Source of the DNA: Parasporobacterium paucivorans DSM 15970
GTDB lineage: Bacteria; Bacillota; Clostridia; Lachnospirales; Lachnospiraceae
NCBI RefSeq assembly: GCF_900141895.1
Contig: NZ_FQYT01000016.1
Location: forward strand, 1-64,000
DNA length: 64,000 nt
Reading direction: 5' to 3'
A program made the translations under genes and the position numbers. The notes under the pieces are model-generated. The model was not told where the DNA came from. It was given only the letters and a program-made list of their open reading frames with translations, and did not search any database. Numbering within the stretch: the first letter of the stretch is position 1; each line of letters begins with the position of its first letter. Positions 52,267 to 62,491 of this stretch are shown piece by piece.

Positions 52267-53811
52267 TTATAAATACCGCGTAATAGTTATCATATGTCTT
52301 TTCATGTATTCCGAAAAGTCTGTACCCGTTTGCCTTAATTTCAAAGTATTTGAGTACACTTCCAGCCGGCTTCCCAGAAGGTAGGACAACAAAATCAAAC
52401 GGTTTGTCTGATATTTCTGTCCATTTCTTTCCATGCCTTTAAAGCCGGGAATAGTCTCCCTGATATCGTCCAGTAATTTCATTATATATTCCACTTCCTT
52501 CGTAATGCGAATTGGAAATACAAATCGATTTCCCGTGTATGTAATTGCTGCGCCAAATATATTATAGCCAAATACTCTTGCCAGCATAATTACAGGCATT
52601 GAAGCTAAATCCATCGCAAGACATGCGCATGTAATGTTCATCATAAGCAACGTATCATTTTTCAGAGTATAGATAAAGAAATTTGCAATTGTCAAAATGA
52701 TGACCCTGGATGCAAAGTCATTAAAAACAGGGAATAGGACTGCGCATGCCAATATCCCTGCTATTGTACCTTTCACCCTGGCAGCAACACGTTTTTCAAC
52801 ATTATCATAGATTGGCAGCATCGTGAAAAACACCGCTATAGGCAGCCAGTATATATTTGCCCAGGACGTAACATATGCAAAAGCCAGGCATACCGTTAAG
52901 ACAATTCCCGTACGGAGGGCGAAACGTAATCGAAATGAACGGATATCCAGTTTTTTAATACGGAGATACAGCCGTCTGTTATCGGTCAGTGCGATATCTG
53001 CCTGTAAAGCCGCCTCAAAATTGGCAGTCATATTTTTGATCATTTCCAGGTCATTATAGAACGGCGTGTCTTCTGATTCCTCATGGGTCTTTGTGTCTGA
53101 TATCTGCTCATTTATAAATAAATATACAATTTGAAAAAAGGCCACATAAATACAATATTGATTTGCACTTACTTTACTGCGGATGCTGTTGCGATTGGCC
53201 ATATATATTTCACTGCTTATTTTACGGTTGATTTTAAATAAATTTTTTTGCTTAATTTCCAACCCAACATTATCCCCTGCTTCTATTATGGAGATTATCT
53301 CCTTGCACAAGGATATGCCTTCTCTGGTGAATTTCTTCAAAGGATCCTCTTTCTTAAAAGCACCAATAATTATTAAAAACAAAAACAATATAATAAAAGA
53401 AGCAAGAATTGCAGCAAAACGATTTAATAATCCATCCAACCCCTCTGCCCGAAAATTCTGAAAGAAAATCAATGCCAGTCCGGGAGGATAATAACCATCA
53501 GGCTGGTACTCATCCATAAAACTGTACCCAATCCAGAAAAACACAAGGCCGTTCAACAAAATGCACAAAACAATATTCATAACTGCAAAATAGGAAATAA
53601 CAGCTATTGCAATATATATTATTAATGTCTTAATCATCGACCCAGAAAAATCCGTCTGATCCTTAAAATGAAGAAAAGACATCGTTGCGAATACACCGAT
53701 TGTAATATTCTCCATTCCAAAAATAAAGTAGTTAACAAAAAATATAATTGTAATAACAATAGTAGGTAATATTGATTGGCTTAGATATTTTTTTAAAACA
53801 GCTAATATCAT
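52267..53811 (-). CDS. FUSC-family membrane protein
   Basis: About 514 aa from the ATG at 53811 (AGGGGC upstream). Two blocks of membrane spans flank a soluble helical middle: N-terminal IVITIIFFVNYFIFG and FATMSFLHFKD, C-terminal FALRTGIVLTVCLAFAYVTS with YWLPIAVFFTMLPIYDNVEK. The last pattern is typical of fusaric-acid-resistance/aromatic acid exporter proteins. It probably exports an aromatic or other toxic acid. It stands alone, 27 bases upstream of the ferredoxin gene, so both may be one transcript. Confidence 0.85.
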   Translation of the reverse strand: MILAVLKKYLSQSILPTIVITIIFFVNYFIFGMENITIGVFATMSFLHFKDQTDFSGSMIKTLIIYIAIAVISYFAVMNIVLCILLNGLVFFWIGYSFMDEYQPDGYYPPGLALIFFQNFRAEGLDGLLNRFAAILASFIILFLFLIIIGAFKKEDPLKKFTREGISLCKEIISIIEAGDNVGLEIKQKNLFKINRKISSEIYMANRNSIRSKVSANQYCIYVAFFQIVYLFINEQISDTKTHEESEDTPFYNDLEMIKNMTANFEAALQADIALTDNRRLYLRIKKLDIRSFRLRFALRTGIVLTVCLAFAYVTSWANIYWLPIAVFFTMLPIYDNVEKRVAARVKGTIAGILACAVLFPVFNDFASRVIILTIANFFIYTLKNDTLLMMNITCACLAMDLASMPVIMLARVFGYNIFGAAITYTGNRFVFPIRITKEVEYIMKLLDDIRETIPGFKGMERNGQKYQTNRLILLSYLLGSRLEVYSNTLKLRQTGTDFSEYMKRHMITITRYL

Positions 53812-53988
53812 TACACTGCCCCTTGCCTTCGTTTTTTTAAATAATTGTGTTCTTCTGATTTTATTATACACCTTCTCCGTAGCCAAGCAATACAATCATC
53901 TTATTTCCACGGAACCCCGTAAATCAGCACGAAAAAACAGCCTGTTACAGCTGCTCATTTTCGTTTCCTATAATTTGTTTCTGTACAT

Positions 53989-54414
53989 TTAGGAATATAA
54001 CTGGGAGATTTTTCCGTTCGTTATCCGGCTCTTCAAATCCTCCACTTTTTCCTCAATTATCTTAGCTGTTTTTATGAATTCTTCTTTACTTTTTCCTGTC
54101 GGGTCCTCAAGTCCCCAGTCTTCTCTATGTTTGCTGGGAAGGTACGGGCAGTCCACGTTGCATCCCATGGTAATTACTATGTCCACTGGAGGAATATCGG
54201 ATATCAGTTTGGATCTTTGGGAAAGGTTCATATCTACCCCATACATTTCCTTGATTACCGCAACCGCATCCTGATTGATCTGCGGTTTTGTTTCGGTACC
54301 TGCAGAATAGGCTTCATATACGTCTGCTGCACGCAGTTTTGATATTGCTTCGGCCATTTGGGACCGGCATGAGTTATGAACGCATACAAATGCGACCTTT
54401 ATTTTTTCATCCAT
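53989..54414 (-). CDS. arsC: Arsenate reductase, thioredoxin-coupled type
   Basis: About 141 aa from the ATG at 54414, which has AAAGAGG upstream and overlaps arsB by eight bases. It has the low-molecular-weight phosphatase loop [14 protein letters not shown] and the segment [20 protein letters not shown] with the second redox cysteines. It reduces arsenate to arsenite for export. Third gene of the arsR-arsB-arsC operon. Confidence 0.93.
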   Translation of the reverse strand: MDEKIKVAFVCVHNSCRSQMAEAISKLRAADVYEAYSAGTETKPQINQDAVAVIKEMYGVDMNLSQRSKLISDIPPVDIVITMGCNVDCPYLPSKHREDWGLEDPTGKSKEEFIKTAKIIEEKVEDLKSRITNGKISQLYS

Positions 54415-55498
54415 GGTTAGACCTCTTTCCGGATTTGTGCTTTGGAAATCCATTTTCATCAAAGAATTTTCGTTTGAAAAGCAGTGCGGAATCAACCAGT
54501 AAAATCATTACCGGCACTTCCACCAACGGACCTATGACTGCCGTGAAAGCGACATTCGAGCCTATTCCAAATACTGCCACTGCAACAGCAATAGCCAATT
54601 CGAAATTGTTGCTGGCTGCCGTAAAGGACAGCGTGACAGTCTGCTCGTATTTGATGCCTTGGCGGTATGACACGTAGAAACTGACAAAAAACATGATCGC
54701 GAAATAAAGTAAAAGAGGTATAGCAATTCTTACAACATCTAAAGGATTTTTGATTATCTGCTCACCTTTGGTGATGAACATTAAGATTATCGTATAAAGC
54801 AATGCTATCAATGCCAGAGGGGATATTCTCGGAATAAATACCTTTTCATACCACTCCTTTGTTTTCACTCTTGTCAACGTGAACCTGGTAATAAAACCTG
54901 CCGCAAAAGGAATCCCCAAATAAATAAGTACGCTTTTTGCTACTTCCCACATGGAAATGTCGACAATCTGGCCTCCCCAGGAAAGTCCAAGCCACTTTGG
55001 TATAAGAGTTACAAACAGATAAATATAAGCCGCATAGAGCAATATCTGGAATACGGAATTAAGTGCTACCAGGGCTGCGCCGTATTCGCTGTCTCCTTTT
55101 GCAAGGGAATTCCAAATGATAACCATGGCAATACACCTTGCAAGCCCGATGATAATAAGGCCAATTGCAAATTCCGGCTTGTCCCCGAGAAATATTATTG
55201 CCAAAATAAACATTAAAATTGGACCCGCAATCCAGTTCTGAATTAGTGAAAAGCCGAATACTTTTTTATTTTGCGTCACTTTTCCTATCTCTCCATACTT
55301 TACCTTGGCAAGAGGCGGATACATCATGACAATCAGTCCGATAGCAATTGGCCATGATATTGTCCCGGTACTCATTTTACTCAGCGCGGTAGACAGATTG
55401 GGCAAAAAATATCCGCCCAAAACCCCCACGGCCATAGCGATAAATATCCACAGTGTTAAGAATCTATCTAAAAATGATAGTTTTGACTTCTTTTCCAT
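54407..55498 (-). CDS. arsB: Arsenite efflux transporter, ACR3 family
   Basis: About 363 aa from the ATG at 55498 (GAGGAAGG upstream). Ten membrane spans, with the ACR3 signature segments [36 protein letters not shown] with the conserved cysteine, and [10 protein letters not shown]. It exports arsenite using the proton gradient. The cysteine in LARCIAM matches the essential one of the family. Confidence 0.95.
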   Translation of the reverse strand: MEKKSKLSFLDRFLTLWIFIAMAVGVLGGYFLPNLSTALSKMSTGTISWPIAIGLIVMMYPPLAKVKYGEIGKVTQNKKVFGFSLIQNWIAGPILMFILAIIFLGDKPEFAIGLIIIGLARCIAMVIIWNSLAKGDSEYGAALVALNSVFQILLYAAYIYLFVTLIPKWLGLSWGGQIVDISMWEVAKSVLIYLGIPFAAGFITRFTLTRVKTKEWYEKVFIPRISPLALIALLYTIILMFITKGEQIIKNPLDVVRIAIPLLLYFAIMFFVSFYVSYRQGIKYEQTVTLSFTAASNNFELAIAVAVAVFGIGSNVAFTAVIGPLVEVPVMILLVDSALLFKRKFFDENGFPKHKSGKRSNHG

Positions 55499-55537
55499 TT
55501 CATTATCCTTCCTCAAATTAACTTCAGAATCTCTGTT

Positions 55538-55843
55538 TTAGATTTTTTTGCAAATGCAATCATTCTTATCCCTTGTTATCTGGGCAAAAAATGATAGTAC
55601 CTCATTCGCCTTGTCTTTATTTAGCGTATATCTCATCCATGCGCCATCCCGGGCAGCGTTTACAAGACCGCTTTCAGCCAGAATTTTCATATGGTAGCTG
55701 AGCGTGGATTGCGATATGCTGAATTCCTCTAATATTTTGCAGGCACACATTTCTCCGCAGGACAGCATGTCGATAATCTTCAATCTTGTTTCATCTGATA
55801 TGGCCTTAAGTATCGGAACATATTCCGCATATAATCCGGTCAT
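55538..55843 (-). CDS. arsR: ArsR-family repressor
   Basis: About 101 aa from the ATG at 55843 with GGAGGGG upstream; the longer frame runs through the promoter. The winged helix contains SDETRLKIIDMLSCGEMCAC, with a Cys pair CAC for arsenite binding, then SISQSTLSYHMKILAESGLV. A C-terminal CIC pair is present too. It represses the ars operon until arsenite binds. Confidence 0.94.
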   Translation of the reverse strand: MTGLYAEYVPILKAISDETRLKIIDMLSCGEMCACKILEEFSISQSTLSYHMKILAESGLVNAARDGAWMRYTLNKDKANEVLSFFAQITRDKNDCICKKI

Positions 55844-55880
55844 AGAATTCCCCTCCAATACATTTATATATTTCAATGTT

Positions 55881-55936
55881 ATCGAATTCCATCGATATGA
55901 TATGTAAACTATAGCAACAATATCGAACCTTGTCAA
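55881..55936 (-). promoter_or_regulatory. ars operon promoter and operator
   Basis: On the minus strand TTGACA (55936-55931), 17 bases, TATAGT (55913-55908) is a near-consensus promoter. The dyad ATCGA-N6-TCGAT (55881-55896) lies just downstream, where ArsR binding would block transcription. Confidence 0.75.
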
Positions 55937-55942
55937 TATTTC

Positions 55943-56362
55943 TTAAATTTGTTCCCTCAGATCCATTTCCTCTACTACAAGATGTGCTATTATGTCTGCC
56001 TGATTTACGCATACATCTACACCCATCTGTGCGTCGTAAAGCCATGCATTCTTTGGATTATTAACTCTTGCAACCACGCGAGAAATTCCAAATTCCATTT
56101 TGGCCAATGTTGATACAACCAGATTGATCTCATCAGCGCCAGTAACGGCCGACACAACATCCGCAGATGCTATACCTGCCTTTTTCAATATTTCAGGGTC
56201 AGAACCACTTCCCAAAACAAGCAGATCCGGTGAGAGTTCCTTTAAAAGTTTATTATAGACACTTTCCGAGTGTTCGATCATATGAATGGTGTGGCCTTTC
56301 GACATTAACAGCGAGGCGATATATGTTCCTACCTGCCCTCCGCCTACAATAATAATTTTCAT
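55943..56362 (-). CDS. TrkA-N (RCK) NAD-binding protein, single domain
   Basis: About 139 aa from the ATG at 56362, following GGAGG. It is a Rossmann domain (MKIIIVGGGQVGTYIASLLM, acidic IEHSES after strand 2, then DVVSAVTGADEINL). No TrkA-C domain is present, so it is half the usual RCK subunit. It is the last gene of the cation block and probably pairs with the next protein to gate a potassium or other cation transporter. Confidence 0.88.
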   Translation of the reverse strand: MKIIIVGGGQVGTYIASLLMSKGHTIHMIEHSESVYNKLLKELSPDLLVLGSGSDPEILKKAGIASADVVSAVTGADEINLVVSTLAKMEFGISRVVARVNNPKNAWLYDAQMGVDVCVNQADIIAHLVVEEMDLREQI

Positions 56363-56378
56363 TCGGCTCCTCCCTTTG

Positions 56379-57032
56379 CTAGTGAGCAAGATCTAACATG
56401 TTTTTCAATTTATTCGTGGCTGAACAGACAACTGAAATATACAGGATATCTTCGGGTTCAAAAATTGTCCCTGCCATTGGAATGAAAGCCTGTCCGTTCC
56501 TGTTAATGGTAACCACCTGGATTTCTCCATGAATGGAAAGATCATGGACTTTATGTCCTACCAGCAGATGCGGAATCTCAATGCGAACCAGATTGACATT
56601 GCCATCTCCCATTTCATATACACTGTCCAGGGAATTAAATGTTATCATTTCCGTAGCTCTTTCAATTCCCCAGGCAGTAGTCGAAATCGTCTGAATTCCC
56701 AATCTTCGATATATATCTGCCTTTTTGGGATCGTATAGACGTGCAATAACTCTTGGTACCAGGTATATGTTTCTTGCCACCCTTGCAATAACAGCATTGA
56801 TTTCATCGCTGCCTGTACATGCCACAACTGCATCCACACGGTCTATCTTTGCTTTGATCAACACATCCTTGTCAAATACAAATCCTTCGACCTTGGTTCC
56901 CTTGAAATTATTTCCCAGACCTCCCAATGCTTCAGCATCTTTATCAATGACTGTAACAGTATGGCCTTTTTTTTCAAGGCTCAATGACAGACCCATTCCC
57001 ATTCTTCCCATACCTACCACAATTACTTTCAT
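56379..57032 (-). CDS. TrkA-family potassium uptake regulatory protein
   Basis: 217 aa. TrkA-N (MKVIVVGMGRMGMGLSLSLE, VIDKDAEAL, VVACTGSDEINAVIAR) and TrkA-C (VNLVRIEIPHLLVGHKVHDL, FEPEDILYISV) domains are both present. It binds NAD(H) or ATP to control a channel or transporter; no TrkH/KtrB gene is in the window. It follows the P-type ATPase gene by 13 bases, implying control of or co-use with the pump. Confidence 0.9.
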   Translation of the reverse strand: MKVIVVGMGRMGMGLSLSLEKKGHTVTVIDKDAEALGGLGNNFKGTKVEGFVFDKDVLIKAKIDRVDAVVACTGSDEINAVIARVARNIYLVPRVIARLYDPKKADIYRRLGIQTISTTAWGIERATEMITFNSLDSVYEMGDGNVNLVRIEIPHLLVGHKVHDLSIHGEIQVVTINRNGQAFIPMAGTIFEPEDILYISVVCSATNKLKNMLDLAH

Positions 57033-57045
57033 GCCGGTCCACCCC

Positions 57046-59868
57046 CTATATTATTTGATTATTCCCATTTTTTCTGCGCATGAATAATTTTCGTGTTTCT
57101 TCTATCAATAGAATCAGTGGCGGCCATGCGCACAACAGCATCCAGTCAGTCACTCCGAGTGCCGTTGTATTAAATACGGATTGCAAGGGCGGAAGATAGA
57201 CCATGGCGACAATAATAATAATTTCAACTGCAATTCCCAGATTGACCTGCTTGTTCTTAAATATGCCAACACTGAATACCGACTGTTTTTCAGTACGACA
57301 GTTAAAAACCGCTCCAATCTGACAAAATACGATTGCTGCAAGGGTCATGGCCGTCGCTTTTATATATATTGAAGTGCCCTCAGCAGCGAGCGTAACATTT
57401 GGCCATCCATTCTGTACGTTTACAAAGAAATATGAATCTATCGAAAAAATCGAACCCAGCATTCCATACCAGAGAAAGGCCTTAAGAACGAGCTTTCTGC
57501 TGAGTAATGGCATATTTTGTTTTCTTGGTGGCTGGTTCATGATGCCTTTTTCAGGCTTTTCAGTCCCTAGGCCCAGCGCTGGCATCATATCCGTGCCTAA
57601 ATCTATTGTCAGAATCTGCATAATCGTCAGCGGCAATGGAATTGCTCCCCGGGAAAACAGGAACAGTGCCGATGGAATTGCTTCGGGCACATTTGAATTC
57701 AATATGTACAGAAGAAACTTCTGGATGTTGCTATATACGGCTCTTCCTTCTTCTATTGCATGAACTATTGAAGCAAAGTTATCATCAGTCAGAATCATGT
57801 CTGCTGCTTCTTTTGCAACATCAGTGCCGGCTATTCCCATGGCAATTCCGATATTGGCCTTTTTTAGAGCCGGAGAATCATTTACGCCGTCACCTGTTAC
57901 CGCAACAATTTCACCCATTTCCTGCAGATTGGACACGACACGAAGCTTCTGCTCCGGTGCAACCCGGGCAAAGATAATCTCATCTTTTAAATATTCCTTT
58001 AACTGTTCATCAGAAATCTCTCCAAGTTCAAGTCCTGATAATACACGTGGGCTTGTCCCTTTCACGATGCCAATGCGTTTTGCGATACTTTCTGCAGTAA
58101 GTCCATAATCTCCGGTTATCATGATTACACGTATTCCTGCACGATGACATTCTGCAACTGCATCGGCAACTTCCGTTCTGGGGGGATCGGCCATTATAAT
58201 GAGGCCGACAAATACAAGATCCCGTTCAATAATCATAGGCGTGTAATCGCTCATTGCCACTGGAATGCCTTCATCATCTCTGTGAATCAGCCTGTACGCA
58301 ACTGCGAGCACACGCAAACCCTTACGTGCGTAGCTGTCGTTTGCTTCGATGATTTCCCTTCGCATATCTGGATCCATTGGTGCGGTTTTTCCATTAATGC
58401 GTACTTTCTGTGACAATTCCATCACTTCTTTTGGGGCACCTTTTACGTACGCAATCAGCCTGGTTCCATCCACTGGGCTTTCCAGCTGGTGGATTGTAGT
58501 CATTCTCTTACGGCGTGATTCGAAAGGAAGCTCTCTTAATCGGGGCGTCAGTTCTATCTGTCTCTTTAAATCAATGCCTGCTTTTACGGCAACAACCCCA
58601 AGACAAGCCTCTGTGGGATCACCCAGCACTGTGTAACGGACTGATTCTTCATTTGGCGGCAACAAACGGGCATTGCTGCACAGCGCCGCTCCGGTTAATA
58701 GTAGCTTCAAATCCGCATCATCATTTGCAGAAACTTTTTTCTCGTTTTTAATAATATTGCCTTCCGGAGCATATCCAACACCGGTAACGTCAAATTCTTT
58801 TCCAGGCAGCCATAAATTACTGACCGTCATTTCATTCTGGGTCAGCGTGCCGGTCTTATCCGTACATATAACGGTCGTACTTCCAAGCGTTTCCACTGAT
58901 GAAAGTTTCTTGACCAGAGCATTTCGACCGGACATTCTCTGCACGGCCATCGCCAGGGACAGTGTAACCGTAGGCAGTAGTCCTTCCGGAATAAATGCGA
59001 CAATCATACCCAGGGCAAATATGAATGAGGATGCAATAGGTTGTTTTACCAAAAAAACTGCGGCTGCAAAAAAAACTACGCCAAATCCAATCGCTATGAT
59101 TGAAATCTGTTTTGTAAGCCGATCCAGCTCCTTTTGCAGCGGGCTCTCCTCTGCCTCCATATTCTGGGTGAGATTAGCTATCTTGCCAAATTCCGTTTTC
59201 ATTCCAATCTGTATTACAATTGCTTTTCCATTTCCTTCAGAAACGCTAGTACCTGCAAAAATCAGATTAGGTGTTTCAGCACGCGTCAAGTCGTCTCTCA
59301 ACACAGCATCTTTTGTCTTTCTTACGGGATTGGATTCGCCGGTAAGGGTTGACTGGTCTACCTGCAGATCACTGATTTCTATTAGACGGGCATCCGCCGA
59401 AATCTTATCACCTTCCTCCAGCAAAAGCATATCCCCGCTGACAAGATCCTGTGATAATATTTTTTGTTCCAGGCCATCCCGGATTACTCGCGAATAGGAA
59501 GGAAGCATGTTTCTTAGTGCCTCTGTAGCCTTCCCAGCCCGGTATTCCTGCATGAAACTGAAAACTCCATTGATTACATTGACAAGCCAGACTGCAATAC
59601 CAAGCTGTGGCATTCCCGCCGGAATTGCTATGGCCCCTGCACACCACAAAAGTATGGCCATTAAATGTGTGAAATTGCTCAAGAAAATGATAATAGAAGA
59701 CTTTTTCTGCTTCTCTGCAATCAGATTCTTTCCCTCTTCATTTTGCCGTTTTTCTGCTTCTGTCTGACTAAGCCCCAAAGAAGACGTCTCTAATGCCTCA
59801 TAGACTTTGTCTATCTGGAGCCTGAAAATATCTTCTTTTTTGCTTGAAACCGTATCCACATTATCCAA
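57046..59868 (-). CDS. P-type cation ATPase, Na,K-ATPase-like (P2C type)
   Basis: 940 aa, probable TTG start at 59868 with AAGGA upstream. Domains in order: cation_N, actuator with LTGES near 178, phosphorylation site CTDKTGTLTQNEM near 335, nucleotide-binding part and C-terminal membrane helices. The M4 motif is FIPEGLLPTVTLSLAMAVQR and the M6 stretch TIDLGTDMMPALGLGTEKPE with NQPPRK matches animal Na,K-ATPase more than SERCA-type pumps. It probably moves Na+ or K+. It sits with CorC and TrkA genes. Confidence 0.88.
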   Translation of the reverse strand: MDNVDTVSSKKEDIFRLQIDKVYEALETSSLGLSQTEAEKRQNEEGKNLIAEKQKKSSIIIFLSNFTHLMAILLWCAGAIAIPAGMPQLGIAVWLVNVINGVFSFMQEYRAGKATEALRNMLPSYSRVIRDGLEQKILSQDLVSGDMLLLEEGDKISADARLIEISDLQVDQSTLTGESNPVRKTKDAVLRDDLTRAETPNLIFAGTSVSEGNGKAIVIQIGMKTEFGKIANLTQNMEAEESPLQKELDRLTKQISIIAIGFGVVFFAAAVFLVKQPIASSFIFALGMIVAFIPEGLLPTVTLSLAMAVQRMSGRNALVKKLSSVETLGSTTVICTDKTGTLTQNEMTVSNLWLPGKEFDVTGVGYAPEGNIIKNEKKVSANDDADLKLLLTGAALCSNARLLPPNEESVRYTVLGDPTEACLGVVAVKAGIDLKRQIELTPRLRELPFESRRKRMTTIHQLESPVDGTRLIAYVKGAPKEVMELSQKVRINGKTAPMDPDMRREIIEANDSYARKGLRVLAVAYRLIHRDDEGIPVAMSDYTPMIIERDLVFVGLIIMADPPRTEVADAVAECHRAGIRVIMITGDYGLTAESIAKRIGIVKGTSPRVLSGLELGEISDEQLKEYLKDEIIFARVAPEQKLRVVSNLQEMGEIVAVTGDGVNDSPALKKANIGIAMGIAGTDVAKEAADMILTDDNFASIVHAIEEGRAVYSNIQKFLLYILNSNVPEAIPSALFLFSRGAIPLPLTIMQILTIDLGTDMMPALGLGTEKPEKGIMNQPPRKQNMPLLSRKLVLKAFLWYGMLGSIFSIDSYFFVNVQNGWPNVTLAAEGTSIYIKATAMTLAAIVFCQIGAVFNCRTEKQSVFSVGIFKNKQVNLGIAVEIIIIVAMVYLPPLQSVFNTTALGVTDWMLLCAWPPLILLIEETRKLFMRRKNGNNQII

Positions 59869-59935
59869 TTTTTCCTTCTCACTTGAAGCAAAGCTTCAGC
59901 CAATTAAAAATCATATTGTTAATATGTCCACCAAG

Positions 59936-61231
59936 CTATTTCTCAGGCGTTTTAATTTGTATCCTGTTTATTCTTCTTTTATCACTTTTCAATACAATAA
60001 ATTCATAATCCCTGTAATCGAACTTATCACCGACCTGAGGATATTTCTTTAGCTGTGAATAAAGCCAGCCTCCTATTGTATCAACATTTTCATCATCCAT
60101 ATGTAAATTTAACAGTTCATTTATATCTTCAATAAGGACTTTTCCATCTACAATATAGCTCCCGTCATCTGTCTTAGCAATCTCGCAGCTTTCTGTTGTG
60201 TCAAATTCGTCCTTCATTTCCCCGACGATTTCCTCTAAAATATCCTCAACAGTCAACAGTCCGGCTGTTCCGCCATATTCATCAATGATGATGGCCATCT
60301 GGGCTTCCCCTTTTTTGAACTGCTTTAGCAATTCGCTTATCGACAAAGATTCCGGAACAAATCGGACTTCTCGAATGATATCCTCCACATTTTGATTGAT
60401 ACCCTCTATTTTTTGTTTATACAAATCCTTTATATGCACAAAACCAATAACATTATCTTTGCTTTCCCTGCATATTGGATATCTCGTCAGCTGTTTGTCC
60501 AGGGTGTATGTTATTATGTCATCGAATGAATCATCTATAAAAATACATGCCATATCCGTACGCGGAATCATGATATCTTTTACCGTCGTCTCGGTAAAAT
60601 CAAAGATATTACCGACGAGAACCAGCTCAGCTTTATCCACTAATCCCTGCTCATAACTTTGTGCAACCAGAAGCTTTATTTCCTGATCAGTATGTGCCTC
60701 ATCATGTTCATCAACCGGTGAAATTCTGAATGCTTTCAAAACAAGATTGGTGCTGTGATTAAACGCCCACATAATGGGATACGTCACTTTGTAAAACATC
60801 ATCAGAGGCAGCGCTGTCTTCATGGCAATTTTTTCTGCGCTTGTGATTGCAAGGGATTTAGGAACCAGTTCGCCCAGCACAATATGAAACGCCGTAATAA
60901 TGGAAAATCCCAGAACAAACGAAATTGAATGGACTAAACTTGTCGGCATATTCAGCATTTCAAACAACGGATCCAACATGTTCGCAACAGCTGGTTCTCC
61001 GATCCAGCCCAGCCCCAATGACGCTAAGGTTATCCCAAGCTGGCACCCGGATAAGTATGAATTCAAATCGTTAACGACGATCAAAGTTCGTTTTGCACCT
61101 TTGTCTCCGCCAGCCACCAGTGTTTCTATTCTGGACTTTCTGACCTTTACCATGGCAAATTCTGTGGCGACGAAAAACGCATTCATAAATACCAGTATAA
61201 GTACAAGTATTATATTCATCAGACTCGTCAT
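59936..61231 (-). CDS. HlyC/CorC family membrane protein (CNNM plus CBS)
   Basis: 431 aa. An N-terminal DUF21/CNNM membrane region (NAFFVATEFAMVKVRKSRIE, GITLASLGLGWIGEP) is followed by two CBS motifs (IMIPRTDMACIFIDDSFDDI and IREVRFVPESLSISELLKQF) and a C-terminal CorC_HlyC domain (GSYIVDGKVLIEDINELL). It is a likely Mg2+ or other cation transporter or efflux regulator. It precedes the P-type ATPase by 67 bases. Confidence 0.92.
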   Translation of the reverse strand: MTSLMNIILVLILVFMNAFFVATEFAMVKVRKSRIETLVAGGDKGAKRTLIVVNDLNSYLSGCQLGITLASLGLGWIGEPAVANMLDPLFEMLNMPTSLVHSISFVLGFSIITAFHIVLGELVPKSLAITSAEKIAMKTALPLMMFYKVTYPIMWAFNHSTNLVLKAFRISPVDEHDEAHTDQEIKLLVAQSYEQGLVDKAELVLVGNIFDFTETTVKDIMIPRTDMACIFIDDSFDDIITYTLDKQLTRYPICRESKDNVIGFVHIKDLYKQKIEGINQNVEDIIREVRFVPESLSISELLKQFKKGEAQMAIIIDEYGGTAGLLTVEDILEEIVGEMKDEFDTTESCEIAKTDDGSYIVDGKVLIEDINELLNLHMDDENVDTIGGWLYSQLKKYPQVGDKFDYRDYEFIVLKSDKRRINRIQIKTPEK

Positions 61232-61318
61232 ACGCTTTTATCTTCTCCCTGAACGCATATTGTTTTTAAACATTTTATAATACTATTTTATCATCTTCTG
61301 CGCTCTCATACTATCAGA

Positions 61319-61807
61319 TTATTGGATTCCCTCTGCCATATCCAGAAGTTTTTCACCTGCAAGCCTGTATACCGTCCAATCTTTCATGGGCTCGGCTCCG
61401 AGGGAAAGATAAAAATCAATGCTGGGTTTATTCCAATCCAGACACCACCATTCAAGCCGCCCGCAGCCTCGTTCTACCGCAATTTGGGCAAGCTGCTTTA
61501 AAATAGCTTTTCCGTATCCCTTTTTTCGGTATTCTTCCAGCACAAACAAATCCTCAAGATAAAGGCCTGCTCTTCCAATAAATGTCGAAAAATTGTGGAA
61601 GAACAGAGCAAATCCAATTTCTTTTCCGTCCACCATCAGAAACAGGACTTCCGCTCTTTTCTGTTCAAATATCCACTCTCTAAGAATATCTTCGGTCGCA
61701 ACTACCTGATCCAGCATTTTCTCATATTCGGCAAGCTTTTTGATGAAATCTAAAATCAATGCCACGTCTGATTCATTTGCATATCTATAATTCAATTCAC
61801 TGTTCAT
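61319..61807 (-). CDS. GNAT-family N-acetyltransferase
   Basis: 162 aa. The acetyl-CoA motif is VLEEYRKKGYGKAILKQLAQ, with LFFHNFSTFIGRAGLYLEDL before it and WWCLDWNKPSIDFYLSLGAE after. This pattern is that of diamine (spermidine/spermine-type) acetyltransferases. It transfers acetyl from acetyl-CoA to an amine. Single gene with its own spacing. Confidence 0.92.
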   Translation of the reverse strand: MNSELNYRYANESDVALILDFIKKLAEYEKMLDQVVATEDILREWIFEQKRAEVLFLMVDGKEIGFALFFHNFSTFIGRAGLYLEDLFVLEEYRKKGYGKAILKQLAQIAVERGCGRLEWWCLDWNKPSIDFYLSLGAEPMKDWTVYRLAGEKLLDMAEGIQ

Positions 61808-62059
61808 TTTTTCCTCCGAAAATATATATTAATAATTCTGGTCTCATCACTATGAAAATTTTCAAAAAACCACAGGCGAATCTGCACTCACCCGCAGTAT
61901 TTTTTTGATCCAAATATTTATTTAATCCTTGAATATCGGAAAGGCCAGAACGGCAGCTCTACATTTTGCCGCCTGGAGCGATGCGGAAATCAATAATGAG
62001 GTGACCAATTCAATTATATAGCTATACGATTTCTGCGTCAAATTTATCAGGGACAATAA

Positions 62060-62185
62060 TTACACCTGATTTGCATCGTGATATAGTTCCAGGGATACAA
62101 ATGGCCATCCGCCAAATTCCGTCTCTTTGTAATCCCTGTATGCCTGTTTGATTTCCTCCATATAATCTGTTTTACTTACCTTCAC
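62060..62185 (-). CDS. Small ORF, 41 aa
   Basis: A GTG at 62185 follows GAGGTG by seven bases and opens the frame VKVSKTDYMEEIKQAYRDYK, ending FVSLELYHDANQV. It is mostly helical then beta. It may be a genuine small protein or the end of a decayed gene; nothing else supports it. The flanking 61808-62059 has no gene. Confidence 0.4.
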   Translation of the reverse strand: MKVSKTDYMEEIKQAYRDYKETEFGGWPFVSLELYHDANQV

Positions 62186-62491
62186 GACCTATCACCTCAC
62201 TTTTTGTTCTGAATTATTCATAATTATCTTTAAGAAAAGAAACAAAATAAAAAATGCAGGAGATATCGTATATATCTCTTGCATCCAAAGTATTTAATAA
62301 ATGAAGAAAAACCAAAATTTAAACTTCACCCTCTTTATAATGCTCCCCTTTTAAATTTACTTTTACTCATATCAAACCCTTCTCTTTAACATGTTTAATA
62401 AATATTTTTGTTACCCCTTAAAACAAAAATAGAGCTATACCATTCAGCACAGCCCTTGCAAAACGAATTCGTTTTTTTATGTAATGTCATT
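62186..62491. other. AT-rich intergenic region
   Basis: It holds the terminator at 62243-62284 and a perfect palindrome AAACGAATTCGTTT near 62462-62475, just after the Abi gene stop. No open frame of note. Confidence 0.55.
62243..62284 (-). terminator. Rho-independent terminator downstream of the Abi gene
   Basis: ATGCAGGAGATAT (62254-62266) pairs with ATATCTCTTGCAT (62272-62284), one wobble; on the minus strand it is followed by TTTTTATTTTG. Confidence 0.8.
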
